DNA of 64,000 nucleotides, taken from assembly GCF_005160265.1 (NCBI RefSeq), contig NZ_CP039865.1:1574828-1638827 (forward strand), written 5' to 3'. The notes beneath the pieces were generated by a model that worked only from the letters and a program-made list of their open reading frames with translations, did not search any database and was not told where the DNA came from. The stretch's first letter is position 1. Each line of letters starts with the position of its first letter. The translations under genes were made by a program, and so were the position numbers. This stretch comes from Phreatobacter aquaticus (GTDB lineage Bacteria > Pseudomonadota > Alphaproteobacteria > Rhizobiales > Phreatobacteraceae). This document shows positions 51,945-62,097 of the stretch, piece by piece.

Positions 51945-53453
51945 TCACGGCTTGGGCACCCGGGCATCGACCCAGCGCTTCACCTCGGCGAGGGCTGGAT
52001 GGGCGAGGCAGCGCTGGAGATAGGCGTAGATGCGCGGCAGGTGCTTCAGATAGGCGGGCTTGCCGTCGCGCTGGTCGAGGCGGGCGAAGATGCCCAGAAT
52101 CTTTGTCGCGCGCTGCGCTCCCATGATCGCATAGAGCCTGGCGAAGGCCGCCATGTCGAAGCTCGGATCGTCCTTCTTGCGCTGGGTCGCGTAGCGCGAC
52201 AGCAATTGCAGCTCCAGCGCCTCCGGCACGGTGACGCGCGCATCCTGCAGGAGCGAGGCGACGTCATAGGCGGCCGGGCCCATCATGGCGTCCTGGAAGT
52301 CGATGACGCCGATCTTCTCGACGCCCTCGCGCTCACTCAGCCAGATCAGGTTCGGCGAATGGAAATCGCGCAGGACCCAGGTCTTCGGCGCCGCTTCAAC
52401 CTCGGCGAAGAGCGCCGCCCAGTGCTGCAGGAAGACATGCTTCTCGCTGGCCGGAATGCGCGTCTGCGCACGCGGAATGTACCAGTCGAGCAGGAGCTCG
52501 ATCTCGATGGTCAGCGCCTCGCGGTCATAGGCCGGAAGAGTGTAGGGCCCCTTGGGCGTTGCCAGCGTCGCAGGCCTCGGTCGCGAATGGATCAGCGCGA
52601 GCACATCGACCGCCGCCATGTAGCGCTCGGCGATAGGGCCATTGGCATCCACCACGCCTTCGGCACCGAGATCCTCGAGGATCAGGAATCCCTGGTCCAG
52701 ATCGACGGCCTCGATCTCCGGCGAGGACAGGCCGGCATCGCGCAGGCCCTCGGCCATGGCGACGAACGGCACCATATCCTCGGCAAGATGGGCGATCCGG
52801 CTGTAGGGCAGTCCATTGCGCACAGGCGGCCCGTCGGGCTTCTTGGGCGCATTCATCAGAACGGCGCGGCGCTGGCCGTCCAGCAGGCGCTCGTAGGCGC
52901 GCGACGACGCGTCACCCTGCAGATGGCGGCGCAGCGAGCCGCCCCAGCCGGCATTGTCGAGAAACACCCGCAAGGCCACCATGCGGGCCAGACGCGGCCC
53001 CCAGGTGCCATGGCCGATGAAGCGGGCCTCGCGGGCATTGATGCCCTGGCCCGGCGCCAGCACGAGTTCGATCTCCAGCCGGTCGCCGGAGAGCGCGCCA
53101 CCGAGGCGGTCCGGCCATTCCACCACCAGGAGAGCGTTCTCCGAGACCTCGTCCCAGCCGAGTTCGGTGATCTCGTCGGGCGAGATCACCCGGTAGAGAT
53201 CGGCATGGACCACGGGGAAGCGCGGCAGGTCATAGGGTTGGACCAGCGCGAAACTGGGGCTTGGGACCTCCAGTTTGTCGTCTTCGGCCAGTGCCCTGAC
53301 CAGCGCGCGGGCGAGCGTCGACTTGCCGGCGCCAAGATCGCCAGCCAGCGTCACGACGTCGTTCGCCTGCACCGCCATGGCGAGATCCATGGCGAACTGA
53401 CGGGTCGCGGCCTCGTTGGCCAGCAGCATCGTATGGCGGTAGGGCTCGGTCAC
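51945..53453 (-). CDS. Fusion: TsaE ATPase + aminoglycoside-phosphotransferase-type kinase (AmgK-like)
   Basis: The 502-residue protein joins two enzymes. Residues 1 to about 150 are TsaE, the ATPase of tRNA threonylcarbamoyladenosine synthesis, with Walker A GDLGAGKST and the strand FPVVHADLYRV. From about 165 it is an APH-fold kinase with VLRDFHSPNLIWL (catalytic loop) and GVIDFQDAMMG (metal site), like AmgK, which phosphorylates MurNAc or GlcNAc at the anomeric carbon. GTG 53453 is chosen for GGAG 9 bases upstream; ATG 53429 is also possible. The murU gene follows, supporting the sugar-kinase reading. The fusion is known in related Rhizobiales annotations. Confidence 0.87.
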   Translation of the reverse strand: MTEPYRHTMLLANEAATRQFAMDLAMAVQANDVVTLAGDLGAGKSTLARALVRALAEDDKLEVPSPSFALVQPYDLPRFPVVHADLYRVISPDEITELGWDEVSENALLVVEWPDRLGGALSGDRLEIELVLAPGQGINAREARFIGHGTWGPRLARMVALRVFLDNAGWGGSLRRHLQGDASSRAYERLLDGQRRAVLMNAPKKPDGPPVRNGLPYSRIAHLAEDMVPFVAMAEGLRDAGLSSPEIEAVDLDQGFLILEDLGAEGVVDANGPIAERYMAAVDVLALIHSRPRPATLATPKGPYTLPAYDREALTIEIELLLDWYIPRAQTRIPASEKHVFLQHWAALFAEVEAAPKTWVLRDFHSPNLIWLSEREGVEKIGVIDFQDAMMGPAAYDVASLLQDARVTVPEALELQLLSRYATQRKKDDPSFDMAAFARLYAIMGAQRATKILGIFARLDQRDGKPAYLKHLPRIYAYLQRCLAHPALAEVKRWVDARVPKP

Positions 53454-53472
53454 GCGTGATCTCCGCGCACGG

Positions 53473-56007
53473 TCATTCCGCCGCCTTGGAATAGTCGGCG
53501 AGGTTCGCCGGGAACGTGACCTTGACCAGCGTGCCCTGACCGGGCGTCGAATCAACGCTGACGTGACCCTTGTGAAGCGTCACGAAGGACTGGACGATCG
53601 ACAGGCCGAGGCCGGCGCCGCGATGCTGCGTGCCGGTGGAGCGGGTCTCGAACCGGTCGAAGATGCGGTTCATCAGATCGGGCGCGATGCCCTGGCCCTG
53701 GTCGCGCACCTTGAAGACGATCTCGTCGCCCTCGCGGCTGGCGTCGATGACCACCAGGCCGCCCTTGTCCGAGAAGCCGATGGCATTGGACAAGAGGTTG
53801 AACAGCACCTGCCGGACGCGCTGCGCATCGGCGCGGAACGAGCCGATGTCCTTCGCGCACCGCATCTCGACCCGCGTCTGGTTCTCGGCGAGCCGGTCCT
53901 GCACGGCATCGACGGCGGCCTGCATGGCGGCGCGGATATCGACGTCGGTGAGTTCCAGTTGCATGACGCCGGCATCGATCGTGGCGAGATCCAGCACGTC
54001 GTTGATGATCGACAGGAGCGAGGCGGAGGATGCGCCGATATAGCCGAGATATTCGCGCTGCTTGTCGTTGAGCGCGCCAACCGCGTCATTGTCGAGCACC
54101 TGGGCGAAGCCGATGATCGTCGTGAGCGGCGTCCTGAGCTGATAGGACACGTGGTGCACGAAGTCGTTGCGGATCTTGGCGGCCATTTCGAGCGCCTCGT
54201 TCCGTTCGGTCAGCGCCCGCTCGACCATGACCATGTCGGTGACATTGCGGAACGTCACCAGGGTCGCGCCATCCGGCAGCGGCGCGGTCACCGCGTCGAG
54301 CACGGAATTGTCGCTGCGCTCGATGCGAGACGCCTGCTGGCGGCGCTGATCGTTGAGCCCGGTCACCGCGCCCTTGATCTGGGAGAAGGCGGTTGGCTCC
54401 TTGACGAAGGACAGGCACGCCCCGGCGATCTGGTCGATATGGGGCTTGGCATCGAGAACGGTCTGGTCGAGATCCCAGAGCATGCGGAACGCGCGGTTGT
54501 GCAGCGTCAGCCGGCCATCCGAGCCGAACACGGCAACGGCTTCGTCGAGCGTATCAAGGGTTTCGCGCTGGACCTTGCCGAAGGCCGCGACCTGGGTTTC
54601 GAGCAGCAGCCGCTGGGTCAGGTCGTCGAAGACATAGGTCACGCCACCCGCGGGATCGGGATTCTGGACCACGCGCAGGAAGCGGCCGCCGGGCAGCGGC
54701 CATTCATGGATGCGTGGCTCGGTATCGACGGCCTGGTAGACGCTGTGCAGCGAGGCCTTCCATTCGCGGAAATTGGGCTGTTCGGGCAGCTTTCGCTGCT
54801 CGCGCAGGCGATCCAGCAGATCGCCGTCTGTCGGCGCCTGGTGCAGGAAGGCGGGATCGAGGCCCCAGAGCTGGCGGAAGGCCTCGTTGTGGAACACCAG
54901 GCGCTTGCGGGCATCGAAGATCGCGACGGCGGTGGCGAGCTGGTCGAGGGTCCGCTTGTGCGTCTCCATCTCGACGACCAGTTCGGAGCGGACGGCCTCG
55001 AGCTCGGTGACGTCGATGGCAAGGCCCGCCGAACCAAGGGCCGCCGGCCGCTCGATGGCATCGAAGACGCGGCGTGCGCCGGCCGAGACCGCCGTGACGC
55101 GCCGCGAGAACGGCGAGCGCTCGGCCCGCAGACGGGCGGCCTCGGTCCGGTCGGCCGGCTCCAGAAGCTCGATCCCGCGCGCAACGGCATGAGGACCGTT
55201 CTCGGTCTCGGTCGCGCTGGCATAGGCTTCGTTGACCCAAGTCAGCCGTCCTTCCGCGTCGCGCAGCCAGACCGGCATGGGGAGAGCTGAGAGGAAGGAC
55301 CGGATCGCATCGGTGTCGCGGACGACGGCGTCGTGCTCGTCGCGCAACTGGGCGAGTTCGGCCCGGACGCCCGAGACGAGGCGCAACCGGAGCACGGCGC
55401 GACCGCCGATCGGCCGCCCTTCGGCCTCGACCGCGCGCCCTTGCAGGGTGACGAATTCAAGCTTGAACGGCGTACCGGACGAACGCAGCCGCTCGGCGGC
55501 GCGCTCCAGAACCTGGGCCTTCTCGACCGCCAGCCAGGAGCCGAAGGCCAGCACGCTGCGCGCGGCCGGCAATTCGACGACCAGCGAGACATCGCCCCAG
55601 ATCGAGGGCTCTTCCGCGTCGCCATTCCAGACGACGACGACGTGCGGATCGAGGGTGAGCAGCTCATTGGAGCGGTCGAGCGCGAGCTTGAGCCCGGCAA
55701 TCTCCTCGCGGTGCCGGCGACCCTGCGTGATCGCCTGCGCCTTGGTGCGCAACAGGCCGATACCGGTGACGACGCCAAACACCACCACGCCGACATGCAG
55801 CCCGAAGGCCGCCCATTCGTGCGGGGCAATGGCCGCGAGCGCTTCGCTGAAGCTGATCGGGTGTTCGGCCGCGCCGGCCAGCACTGTGGAACAGAGCAAG
55901 GCGGAAGCGGTTGTGCCAATCAGACGGGCGGAGCGACGGGCCAATCTTGCTCCACCGGGAACCATGTCCTGGGCGGATGCGTCGTCGACCTTTGCGAGGT
56001 CCGGCAT
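53473..56007 (-). CDS. divL: DivL-like PAS sensor kinase with Tyr at the phospho-acceptor site
   Basis: The 844-residue protein has membrane segments at about 33-50 and 68-90, several PAS-like units (about 230-590) and a C-terminal kinase core. The H-box reads FVHHVSYQLRTPLTT: Tyr622 (codon 54142-54144) stands where histidine kinases have the phosphorylated His. The ATPase boxes look whole (NLLSNAIGFSD, VRDQGQGIAP, GAGLGLSIV). Tyr at this position is the hallmark of DivL, a cell-cycle regulator that controls CckA through DivK in Caulobacter. The tsaE fusion follows directly. ATG 56007 is chosen for AAGGA 6 bases upstream; longer starts lack such a site. Confidence 0.85.
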   Translation of the reverse strand: MPDLAKVDDASAQDMVPGGARLARRSARLIGTTASALLCSTVLAGAAEHPISFSEALAAIAPHEWAAFGLHVGVVVFGVVTGIGLLRTKAQAITQGRRHREEIAGLKLALDRSNELLTLDPHVVVVWNGDAEEPSIWGDVSLVVELPAARSVLAFGSWLAVEKAQVLERAAERLRSSGTPFKLEFVTLQGRAVEAEGRPIGGRAVLRLRLVSGVRAELAQLRDEHDAVVRDTDAIRSFLSALPMPVWLRDAEGRLTWVNEAYASATETENGPHAVARGIELLEPADRTEAARLRAERSPFSRRVTAVSAGARRVFDAIERPAALGSAGLAIDVTELEAVRSELVVEMETHKRTLDQLATAVAIFDARKRLVFHNEAFRQLWGLDPAFLHQAPTDGDLLDRLREQRKLPEQPNFREWKASLHSVYQAVDTEPRIHEWPLPGGRFLRVVQNPDPAGGVTYVFDDLTQRLLLETQVAAFGKVQRETLDTLDEAVAVFGSDGRLTLHNRAFRMLWDLDQTVLDAKPHIDQIAGACLSFVKEPTAFSQIKGAVTGLNDQRRQQASRIERSDNSVLDAVTAPLPDGATLVTFRNVTDMVMVERALTERNEALEMAAKIRNDFVHHVSYQLRTPLTTIIGFAQVLDNDAVGALNDKQREYLGYIGASSASLLSIINDVLDLATIDAGVMQLELTDVDIRAAMQAAVDAVQDRLAENQTRVEMRCAKDIGSFRADAQRVRQVLFNLLSNAIGFSDKGGLVVIDASREGDEIVFKVRDQGQGIAPDLMNRIFDRFETRSTGTQHRGAGLGLSIVQSFVTLHKGHVSVDSTPGQGTLVKVTFPANLADYSKAAE

Positions 56008-56186
56008 CGCTTGTCCTTCGTCCGGCAGTCCAGGGCCTAGAAACCGCATGTGCGGAGATTCGCGACGGCGCCGCTCCGCGACGCGAATCAGTGCCACTCT
56101 ACTCTCGGCGGGACTCGCGGTTTAAGAGTCCGAAACAAGAACGGTTGCAGGAAAAATTGCTTTTCTGCCGATCCTAGCGGCGCGCG

Positions 56187-56687
56187 TCAGATCGGCGGCA
56201 GGTTCCGCCGCATCATGACGGCGTCGGCAACGCCCGCCTCGGTCTTGTAATAGCCCTTGCGACGGCCGATCGGGGAAAAGCCGGAATGGGCATAGAGCGT
56301 CAGGGCCGCCTTGTTCTCGGCTTCAACCTCCAGGAACAATTGCCGGATGCCGGCGCGCATCAGGTCCTGGACATGGGCCGCGATCAGGCGGCCGCCATAG
56401 CCCCGGCCGCGCAATTTGGGCGTGGTGGCGATCGACAGGATCTCGGCCTCGTCGGCGGCGAGTCTGCTGACCACAAATCCGGCGACCGGCGCGCTGGCCC
56501 GCCGGCGGATCGCATGAGCCAGGATGGTGCGGTCGTTGAGCATGGCGGCGAAATCATCGGCGCCCCACCCGCGATGGAAGGAGCGGTGATGGATCTCGGC
56601 CATCTCTTCCGCATCGCGCGGCTCGGCCCGCGCGATCACCGGCAGCGCCACCGGCCAGAAACCCCAGAACGTATAGAGCGAACTCAC
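56187..56687 (-). CDS. rimI: Ribosomal protein S18-alanine N-acetyltransferase RimI
   Basis: The 166-residue GNAT enzyme has the acetyl-CoA motif LSIATTPKLRGRGYGGRLIA and LEVEAENKAALTLYAHSGF, both typical for RimI. The start is GTG 56687, overlapping the tsaB stop by 4 bases (GTGA). The gene pair tsaB-rimI is common in bacteria. RimI acetylates the N-terminus of ribosomal protein S18; a broader N-acetylation role is possible. Confidence 0.9.
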   Translation of the reverse strand: MSSLYTFWGFWPVALPVIARAEPRDAEEMAEIHHRSFHRGWGADDFAAMLNDRTILAHAIRRRASAPVAGFVVSRLAADEAEILSIATTPKLRGRGYGGRLIAAHVQDLMRAGIRQLFLEVEAENKAALTLYAHSGFSPIGRRKGYYKTEAGVADAVMMRRNLPPI

Positions 56688-57382
56688 GGTGACACTTTCC
56701 GGCGCAGGGCCTGGAACTGGGCAATGGGGGCGCGCGGCGACGGCAGCTTGGCGTCGACGGCCTTCAGATAGAGCGGCCTGGCCGGTGACAGATTTGCGTC
56801 AGCCGCGGCCCCCATCCGTGCCACGACGGCAATATCGGGAAAGGCGCGCGCATCAATCCCGGCCGGTGGTGGCGCGCCCTCGGGCCAGGCGGCGAGGATG
56901 GCCGTGGTCCCGGGGCCTCGGAGCTCCGCGCCATGCGTGCTCGCCATGAGGGCTGTCTCCGCCACCGGCACATAGGCCGCAGGCAGCAGAAGGGTGCCAT
57001 CGGCGCCGGTCAGCTCCGCATAGACATGGCCGTGGCGGGCATCGATACAGGCGAGAACCGCGCCACTGGCACCGGCGCTGAGCGCCGCAAGTGTCGATAT
57101 GCCGGCGGAATCGCCGCCAGCCGCCAGCGCCATGCCGCGCGCCGCCGCGATCGCCACCCTGAGGCCGGTGAAACTGCCGGGCCCGGTCGTTGCCACGAAG
57201 CGCCGGCAGTCCCGCGCCGCGATGCCCGCTTCCTCCAGAACCTCCGCGACCAGCGGCAGGAGCCGCTCGGCATGCCCGCGGTCCATGGGCTCGGACCGCG
57301 ATGCAAGGATGCGGTCCGTCGCCGTGTCGAGCACGGCGACCGAGGAGGCGCCAAGGGCCGTGTCGAGAGCAATCAGCAACAT
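56684..57382 (-). CDS. tsaB: tRNA threonylcarbamoyladenosine protein TsaB
   Basis: The 232-residue protein has the ASKHA-type N-terminus MLLIALDTALGASSVAVLD, GHAERLLPLVAEVLEEAG and TTGPGSFTGLRVAIAAARGM, all TsaB marks. It is the scaffold that holds TsaD and TsaE in the t6A37 tRNA modification complex; TsaE is the N-terminal half of the fusion encoded about 4 kb away. rimI overlaps its end. Confidence 0.93.
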   Translation of the reverse strand: MLLIALDTALGASSVAVLDTATDRILASRSEPMDRGHAERLLPLVAEVLEEAGIAARDCRRFVATTGPGSFTGLRVAIAAARGMALAAGGDSAGISTLAALSAGASGAVLACIDARHGHVYAELTGADGTLLLPAAYVPVAETALMASTHGAELRGPGTTAILAAWPEGAPPPAGIDARAFPDIAVVARMGAAADANLSPARPLYLKAVDAKLPSPRAPIAQFQALRRKVSP

Positions 57383-57478
57383 TGACCTAGGAGCTACACG
57401 CTCGAATGCGGGTCGTGAAGGGCAGCCGGCCCGATGATCGCCGAAAGGCTAATCGTTCCTTCAGCGCTTCCGCCGCAT

Positions 57479-58039
57479 TCAAATGGCCTGGACCTCGCGC
57501 ACTTCCGGCAGGAAGTGCTTCATCAGGTTCTGGATGCCATGCTTCAGCGTTGCCGTGGATGACGGGCAGCCCGAGCAGGAGCCCTGCATCGCCAGATAGA
57601 CCACGCCGTCCTTGAAGCCGCGGAAGGTGATGTCGCCGCCATCGGCGGCAACCGCCGGGCGCACGCGGGTCTCCAGCAATTCCTTGATCGTGTCCACCGT
57701 CTGGCTGTCACCGGCATCGAAGAACTCGCCGTCCTCGTCCGCGGCCGGCGCCGAGTCGGCCCGCACCAGCGGCTGGCCCGACATGAAGTGCTCCATGATC
57801 GCGCCGAGGATCGCCGGCTTCAGGTGCGGCCATTCGGCCGAGCCCTTGGTCACGGTGATGAAGTCAGTGCCAAAGAAGACACCGGCCACGCCGTCGATGC
57901 CGAACAGCTTCTCGGCCAGCGGCGACTGGCGGGCAGCCTCCAGCGTCGGCATGTGCAGCGTGCCCTGCGGCAGGACAGTGCGGCCGGGCAGGAACTTCAG
58001 GGTCGACGGATTGGGCGTCGCTTCGGTCTGGATGAACAT
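57479..58039 (-). CDS. NifU-family (Nfu-type) Fe-S cluster carrier
   Basis: The 186-residue protein has the Nfu N-terminal domain (FIQTEATPNPSTLKFLPG) and the C-terminal NifU domain with the cluster-binding Cys pair in GSCSGCPSS. Such proteins carry 4Fe-4S clusters to client enzymes. ATG 58039 begins the conserved part; the upstream extension is unlike the family. It probably serves general Fe-S maturation, and could also supply core respiratory enzymes. Confidence 0.92.
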   Translation of the reverse strand: MFIQTEATPNPSTLKFLPGRTVLPQGTLHMPTLEAARQSPLAEKLFGIDGVAGVFFGTDFITVTKGSAEWPHLKPAILGAIMEHFMSGQPLVRADSAPAADEDGEFFDAGDSQTVDTIKELLETRVRPAVAADGGDITFRGFKDGVVYLAMQGSCSGCPSSTATLKHGIQNLMKHFLPEVREVQAI

Positions 58040-58209
58040 GGCTCTCTCCTCGGACCGCCGGTTCAAAGGCCGGGGTCGGAACGGCGTCATCGGATTGCCG
58101 ATCAGATGTGGCGATCCGCGCGGCTGGCGTCAACCTGTAAGGCCGTCACAAGGCCCGGGCCTTGACCCGGCGGGCCACGGCTCCGACGATCCGCGCCGGG
58201 AGAACGGCC

Positions 58210-59553
58210 ATGATCATGACAAGACGAACCATGCTGCTGTCCACGACAGCGGCCACCGTGAGCATCCTGCCCGTGTGGGCCCAGCCGGCAGATCCGGTTC
58301 CGATCATCTTCGTCCATGGCAATGGCGACCATGCGGCGCTCTGGATGAGCACGCTGTGGCGGTTCGAGAGCAATGGCTGGCCGCGTGACCGGCTGCATGC
58401 CTTCAACTTCACCGATCCGCTGTCGCGCAGCGACGATGCCGTCCCGATGGCCGGGCGTTCCGGCACGGCCGACCAGCTCCGTGAACTCGGCGCGGTGGTG
58501 ACCGAGGTCCGCGCACGCACCGGTGCCGCCCGCGTGGCGCTCGTCGGCAGTTCGCGCGGCGGCTATGCGATCCGTAATCTCGTCGTCGAAGCCGGCCGGG
58601 GTGCGGAGATCAGCCACGTGGTCCTCTGCGGCACGCCGAATCGCGGCGTGTTCGACTGGGAGGCGAATCCTGGCAGCGAGTTCAATGGCCGTGGCCCGTT
58701 TCTGCGGATGCTGAACGGCCGTGCGAGCGATGTCGTCCCCGGAACTGCATTCCTGACGCTGCGCAGCGACGGCAACGACAAATTCGCGCAACCCGATGGC
58801 AGGCTGCTGGGGCGGCCCGGCGTGCCGACCGGCATCACGTCAGAGGGGCCGGGCCTGCGCGGCGCGACCAATCTGGCGCTCGGGCAGCTCGACCATCGCG
58901 AAGTCGCCTTCCATCCGCGTGCCTTCCGCGAGATCTACCGCTTCATCGCCGGCCGCGAGCCTGCTCGCATTGCCGTCACTCCGGAGGAACGGGTGGTGCT
59001 GGACGGACTGGTCACCGGCAATCCGGGCGGGGCTCCGACCAATCGCCCGGTCTCCGGCGCGGAGATCGAGGCGTTCCGTGTCTCTGCCACCACGGGCGAG
59101 CGGATCGGCCCGGCGCTCCTCAAGCGGACCACGGCTGCCGACGGCCGTTGGGGTCCGGTGACCGTCGCTTCCACCGATGCGCTGGAATTCGTCCTGGCGG
59201 TTGCAGGTCATCCCGTGACCCACATCTACCGCTCGCCCTTCGCGCGCTCGTCCGCTGTCGTCCATCTGAGACCAGCCCGGCCCTTGGCTGAGGCGGACAA
59301 GGCGGCAGGTGCCGTGGTGCAGATGACCCGGCCACGCGGCTATTTCGGCATTCCGCGCGACATCGTGCTGCTCGATGGCCAGGAGCCCCGCGATGTCACG
59401 CAGGGCGTGCCGACCGATGCCACCAGCACGGTAAGGCTGCCGGCCTCCGAGATCGGGCGGACGGTGGTTGGCCAGTTCAACGAGGAGATCGTGGTGGCAA
59501 GGGCCTGGCCCGCCGCCGAAAACCGCGTAGCGATCGCCGAACTGACCTGGTGA
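58210..59553 (+). CDS. Secreted alpha/beta hydrolase (lipase/depolymerase-like)
   Basis: The 447-residue protein has a Tat-like leader (MTRRTMLLSTTAATVSILPV, cleavage near WAQPAD). A hydrolase domain follows with the oxyanion strand IIFVHGNGD and the nucleophile elbow VGSSRGG. The last 180 residues look like a beta-rich accessory part (VSGAEIEAFRVSATTGERIG). ATG 58210 has GGGAG upstream. The likely substrate is an ester, but lipase, polyester depolymerase and esterase cannot be told apart. It converges with the stress-protein gene. Confidence 0.82.
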   Translation: MIMTRRTMLLSTTAATVSILPVWAQPADPVPIIFVHGNGDHAALWMSTLWRFESNGWPRDRLHAFNFTDPLSRSDDAVPMAGRSGTADQLRELGAVVTEVRARTGAARVALVGSSRGGYAIRNLVVEAGRGAEISHVVLCGTPNRGVFDWEANPGSEFNGRGPFLRMLNGRASDVVPGTAFLTLRSDGNDKFAQPDGRLLGRPGVPTGITSEGPGLRGATNLALGQLDHREVAFHPRAFREIYRFIAGREPARIAVTPEERVVLDGLVTGNPGGAPTNRPVSGAEIEAFRVSATTGERIGPALLKRTTAADGRWGPVTVASTDALEFVLAVAGHPVTHIYRSPFARSSAVVHLRPARPLAEADKAAGAVVQMTRPRGYFGIPRDIVLLDGQEPRDVTQGVPTDATSTVRLPASEIGRTVVGQFNEEIVVARAWPAAENRVAIAELTW

Positions 59554-59555
59554 GT

Positions 59556-60053
59556 TCAGGCCAGCGCTTCGATTTCCTCATCGCTGAGATGGCCAGGCAC
59601 GAGGGCGACCGGGATCGGGAACGTGCCCGCCGAGCGCGCCAGGTTGGAGACGAGCGGTCCCGGCCCGTCCTTGGCCGTGCCCGCACCCAGCACCAGGATC
59701 GCGACGTCGGGATCCTCCTCGATCTGCGCGACGATGGCGTCGGCCATCTCGCCTTCGCGCACCACGAGTTCCGGTTCCACGCCGACGAGCTTCATGGCGC
59801 GGTCCGCTGCGGCGTCGAGCTTGGCGCGCGCCTCGGCATGGCCCTCGGCCCGCATCACGTCGGCGACACCGAACAGGCCCTGCCCGTCGCCGACCACCTG
59901 ATCGACCACGGCCAGCATCTGCAGCCGGTGTCCGGTGCGCGACGCACGCCTGGCTGCGAAGACGATGGCCCGGTCGCATTCCGGGCTGTCATCGACGACC
60001 ACCAGGAACTTCGGCGCGTGGCCGGACTGGTAGGATGTACGCTTGCGGGGCAT
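59556..60053 (-). CDS. Universal stress protein (UspA family)
   Basis: The 165-residue protein has the UspA fold: KFLVVVDDSPECDRAIVFAA at the start, and LVLGAGTAKDGPGPLVSNLA, with the ATP-binding-type Gly-x2-Gly-x9-Gly region only partly kept (short loop). Its role is inferred as stress response. It ends 2 bases from the hydrolase stop. Confidence 0.85.
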   Translation of the reverse strand: MPRKRTSYQSGHAPKFLVVVDDSPECDRAIVFAARRASRTGHRLQMLAVVDQVVGDGQGLFGVADVMRAEGHAEARAKLDAAADRAMKLVGVEPELVVREGEMADAIVAQIEEDPDVAILVLGAGTAKDGPGPLVSNLARSAGTFPIPVALVPGHLSDEEIEALA

Positions 60054-60271
60054 TCGGCCTCTCCTGCGATCCGCTGAGCGTCAATGTCGCATTGCAGCAG
60101 CCCCAGTGGCAAGCCGCCCGCCTCTGCCGGGGAAAAGCGCTATCCGGGCGCGGCTTCGGTGGTAGATGACATCCGGGCCGGCCGATCGCCTTGCCGCCGC
60201 TGATGACACCCGATGACATGTCGCGCGTCGGGAACCTTTAAACTTGGGCGCTGCGCTGCTATGTGCGGCCC

Positions 60272-62077
60272 ATGACCGACACGCCCCTCGACCTGATCCG
60301 CAACTTTTCCATCGTCGCCCATATCGACCATGGCAAGTCGACGCTCGCCGATCGCCTGATCCAGACGACGGGCGGCCTCACCGCGCGCGAGATGACCGAG
60401 CAGGTTCTCGACAACATGGATATCGAGAAGGAGCGCGGCATCACCATCAAGGCGCAGACCGTGCGCCTCGAATATCCGGCCAAGGATGGCAAGACCTACA
60501 TCCTCAACCTGATGGACACGCCCGGCCACGTCGACTTCGCCTATGAGGTGTCGCGGTCGCTCGCCGCCTGCGAGGGCTCGATCCTGGTCGTCGATGCTTC
60601 GCAAGGCGTGGAAGCCCAGACACTCGCCAATGTCTATCAGGCGCTGGATGCCGGCCACGAGATCATTCCGGTCCTGAACAAGGTCGATCTGCCCGCTGCC
60701 GAGCCGGAGCGGGTGAAGGAGCAGATCGAGGAGGTCATCGGCCTCGATGCCTCCGATGCCGTCGCGATCTCGGCCAAGACCGGCCTCAATATCGAAGGCG
60801 TTCTGGAAGCCATCGTGACGCGTCTGCCGCCGCCCAAGGGCGACCGCAATGCGCCGCTGAAGGCCCTGCTGGTCGACAGCTGGTACGACGCCTATCTCGG
60901 CGTCATCGTTCTGGTGCGCATCCTCGACGGCTCGATGAAGAAGGGCCAGCGCATCAAGATGATGGGCACCAACGCCGTCTACGACATCGACAAGATCGGC
61001 GTGTTCACGCCGAAGCTGAAGGATGTCGTCGACCTCGGCCCCGGCGAGATCGGCTTCATCACCGCCTCCATCAAGGAAGTGGCTGACACCCGCGTCGGCG
61101 ACACGATCACCGACGACCGCAAGCCCACCGCCCAGGCGCTGCCGGGCTTCAAGCCGGCCCAGCCGGTGGTGTTCTGCGGCCTGTTCCCCCAGGATGCCGC
61201 CGATTTCGAGGATCTGCGCGCCGCCATGGGCCGGCTGCGGCTCAATGATGCGAGCTTCTCCTTCGAGATGGAGAGCTCGGCGGCGCTCGGCTTCGGCTTC
61301 CGCTGCGGGTTCCTCGGCCTCCTGCATCTGGAGATCATCCAGGAGCGGCTGGAGCGCGAATTCAATCTCGACCTGATCGCGACCGCGCCTTCGGTCGTCT
61401 ACCAGATCCTGCTCCGCAAGGGCGATGTGCTCGAACTGCACAATCCGGCCGACATGCCGGACCCGATGCAGATCGAGGAGATTTCGGAACCCTGGATCCG
61501 CGCCAAGATCATGACGCCGGACGACTATCTCGGTTCGGTGCTGAAGCTCTGCCAGGACCGCCGCGGCGTGCAGATCGACCTGTCCTATGTCGGCACCCGT
61601 GCCATGGTGACCTATGACCTGCCGCTCAACGAGGTGGTGTTCGATTTCTACGACCGGCTGAAGTCGATCTCGAAGGGCTATGCCTCGTTCGACTACCAGA
61701 TCACCGACTATCGCGTCGGCGATCTCGTGAAGATGTCGCTCCTGGTCAATGGCGAGCCGGTCGATGCGCTCTCCATGCTGGTGCACAAGAACCGCGCCGA
61801 GAGCCGCGGCCGGGCCATGTGCGAGAAGCTGAAGGACCTGATCCCGCAGCATCTGTTCAAGATTCCGATCCAGGCCTCCATCGGCGCCAAGGTGATCGCC
61901 CGCGAGACGATCTCGGCGCTGCGCAAGGACGTGACCGCCAAGTGCTACGGCGGCGACATCAGCCGCAAGCGCAAGCTCCTCGACAAGCAGAAGGAGGGCA
62001 AGAAGCGCATGCGGCAGTTCGGCAAGGTCGACATCCCGCAGGAAGCATTCATTGCCGCGCTGAAGGTCGACGTCTGA
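60272..62077 (+). CDS. lepA: Elongation factor 4 / LepA back-translocase
   Basis: The 601-residue GTPase is full length. It has G1 [15 protein letters not shown]3 DTPGHVDF, G4 NKVDLP and the LepA-specific C-terminal domain ending [20 protein letters not shown]. LepA acts on ribosomes under stress or during initiation/assembly. ATG 60272 is preferred; a GTG at 60263 is in frame but adds only three residues. Confidence 0.97.
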   Translation: MTDTPLDLIRNFSIVAHIDHGKSTLADRLIQTTGGLTAREMTEQVLDNMDIEKERGITIKAQTVRLEYPAKDGKTYILNLMDTPGHVDFAYEVSRSLAACEGSILVVDASQGVEAQTLANVYQALDAGHEIIPVLNKVDLPAAEPERVKEQIEEVIGLDASDAVAISAKTGLNIEGVLEAIVTRLPPPKGDRNAPLKALLVDSWYDAYLGVIVLVRILDGSMKKGQRIKMMGTNAVYDIDKIGVFTPKLKDVVDLGPGEIGFITASIKEVADTRVGDTITDDRKPTAQALPGFKPAQPVVFCGLFPQDAADFEDLRAAMGRLRLNDASFSFEMESSAALGFGFRCGFLGLLHLEIIQERLEREFNLDLIATAPSVVYQILLRKGDVLELHNPADMPDPMQIEEISEPWIRAKIMTPDDYLGSVLKLCQDRRGVQIDLSYVGTRAMVTYDLPLNEVVFDFYDRLKSISKGYASFDYQITDYRVGDLVKMSLLVNGEPVDALSMLVHKNRAESRGRAMCEKLKDLIPQHLFKIPIQASIGAKVIARETISALRKDVTAKCYGGDISRKRKLLDKQKEGKKRMRQFGKVDIPQEAFIAALKVDV

Positions 62078-62097
62078 GGCCTGGCGGGAAAGCCGGG

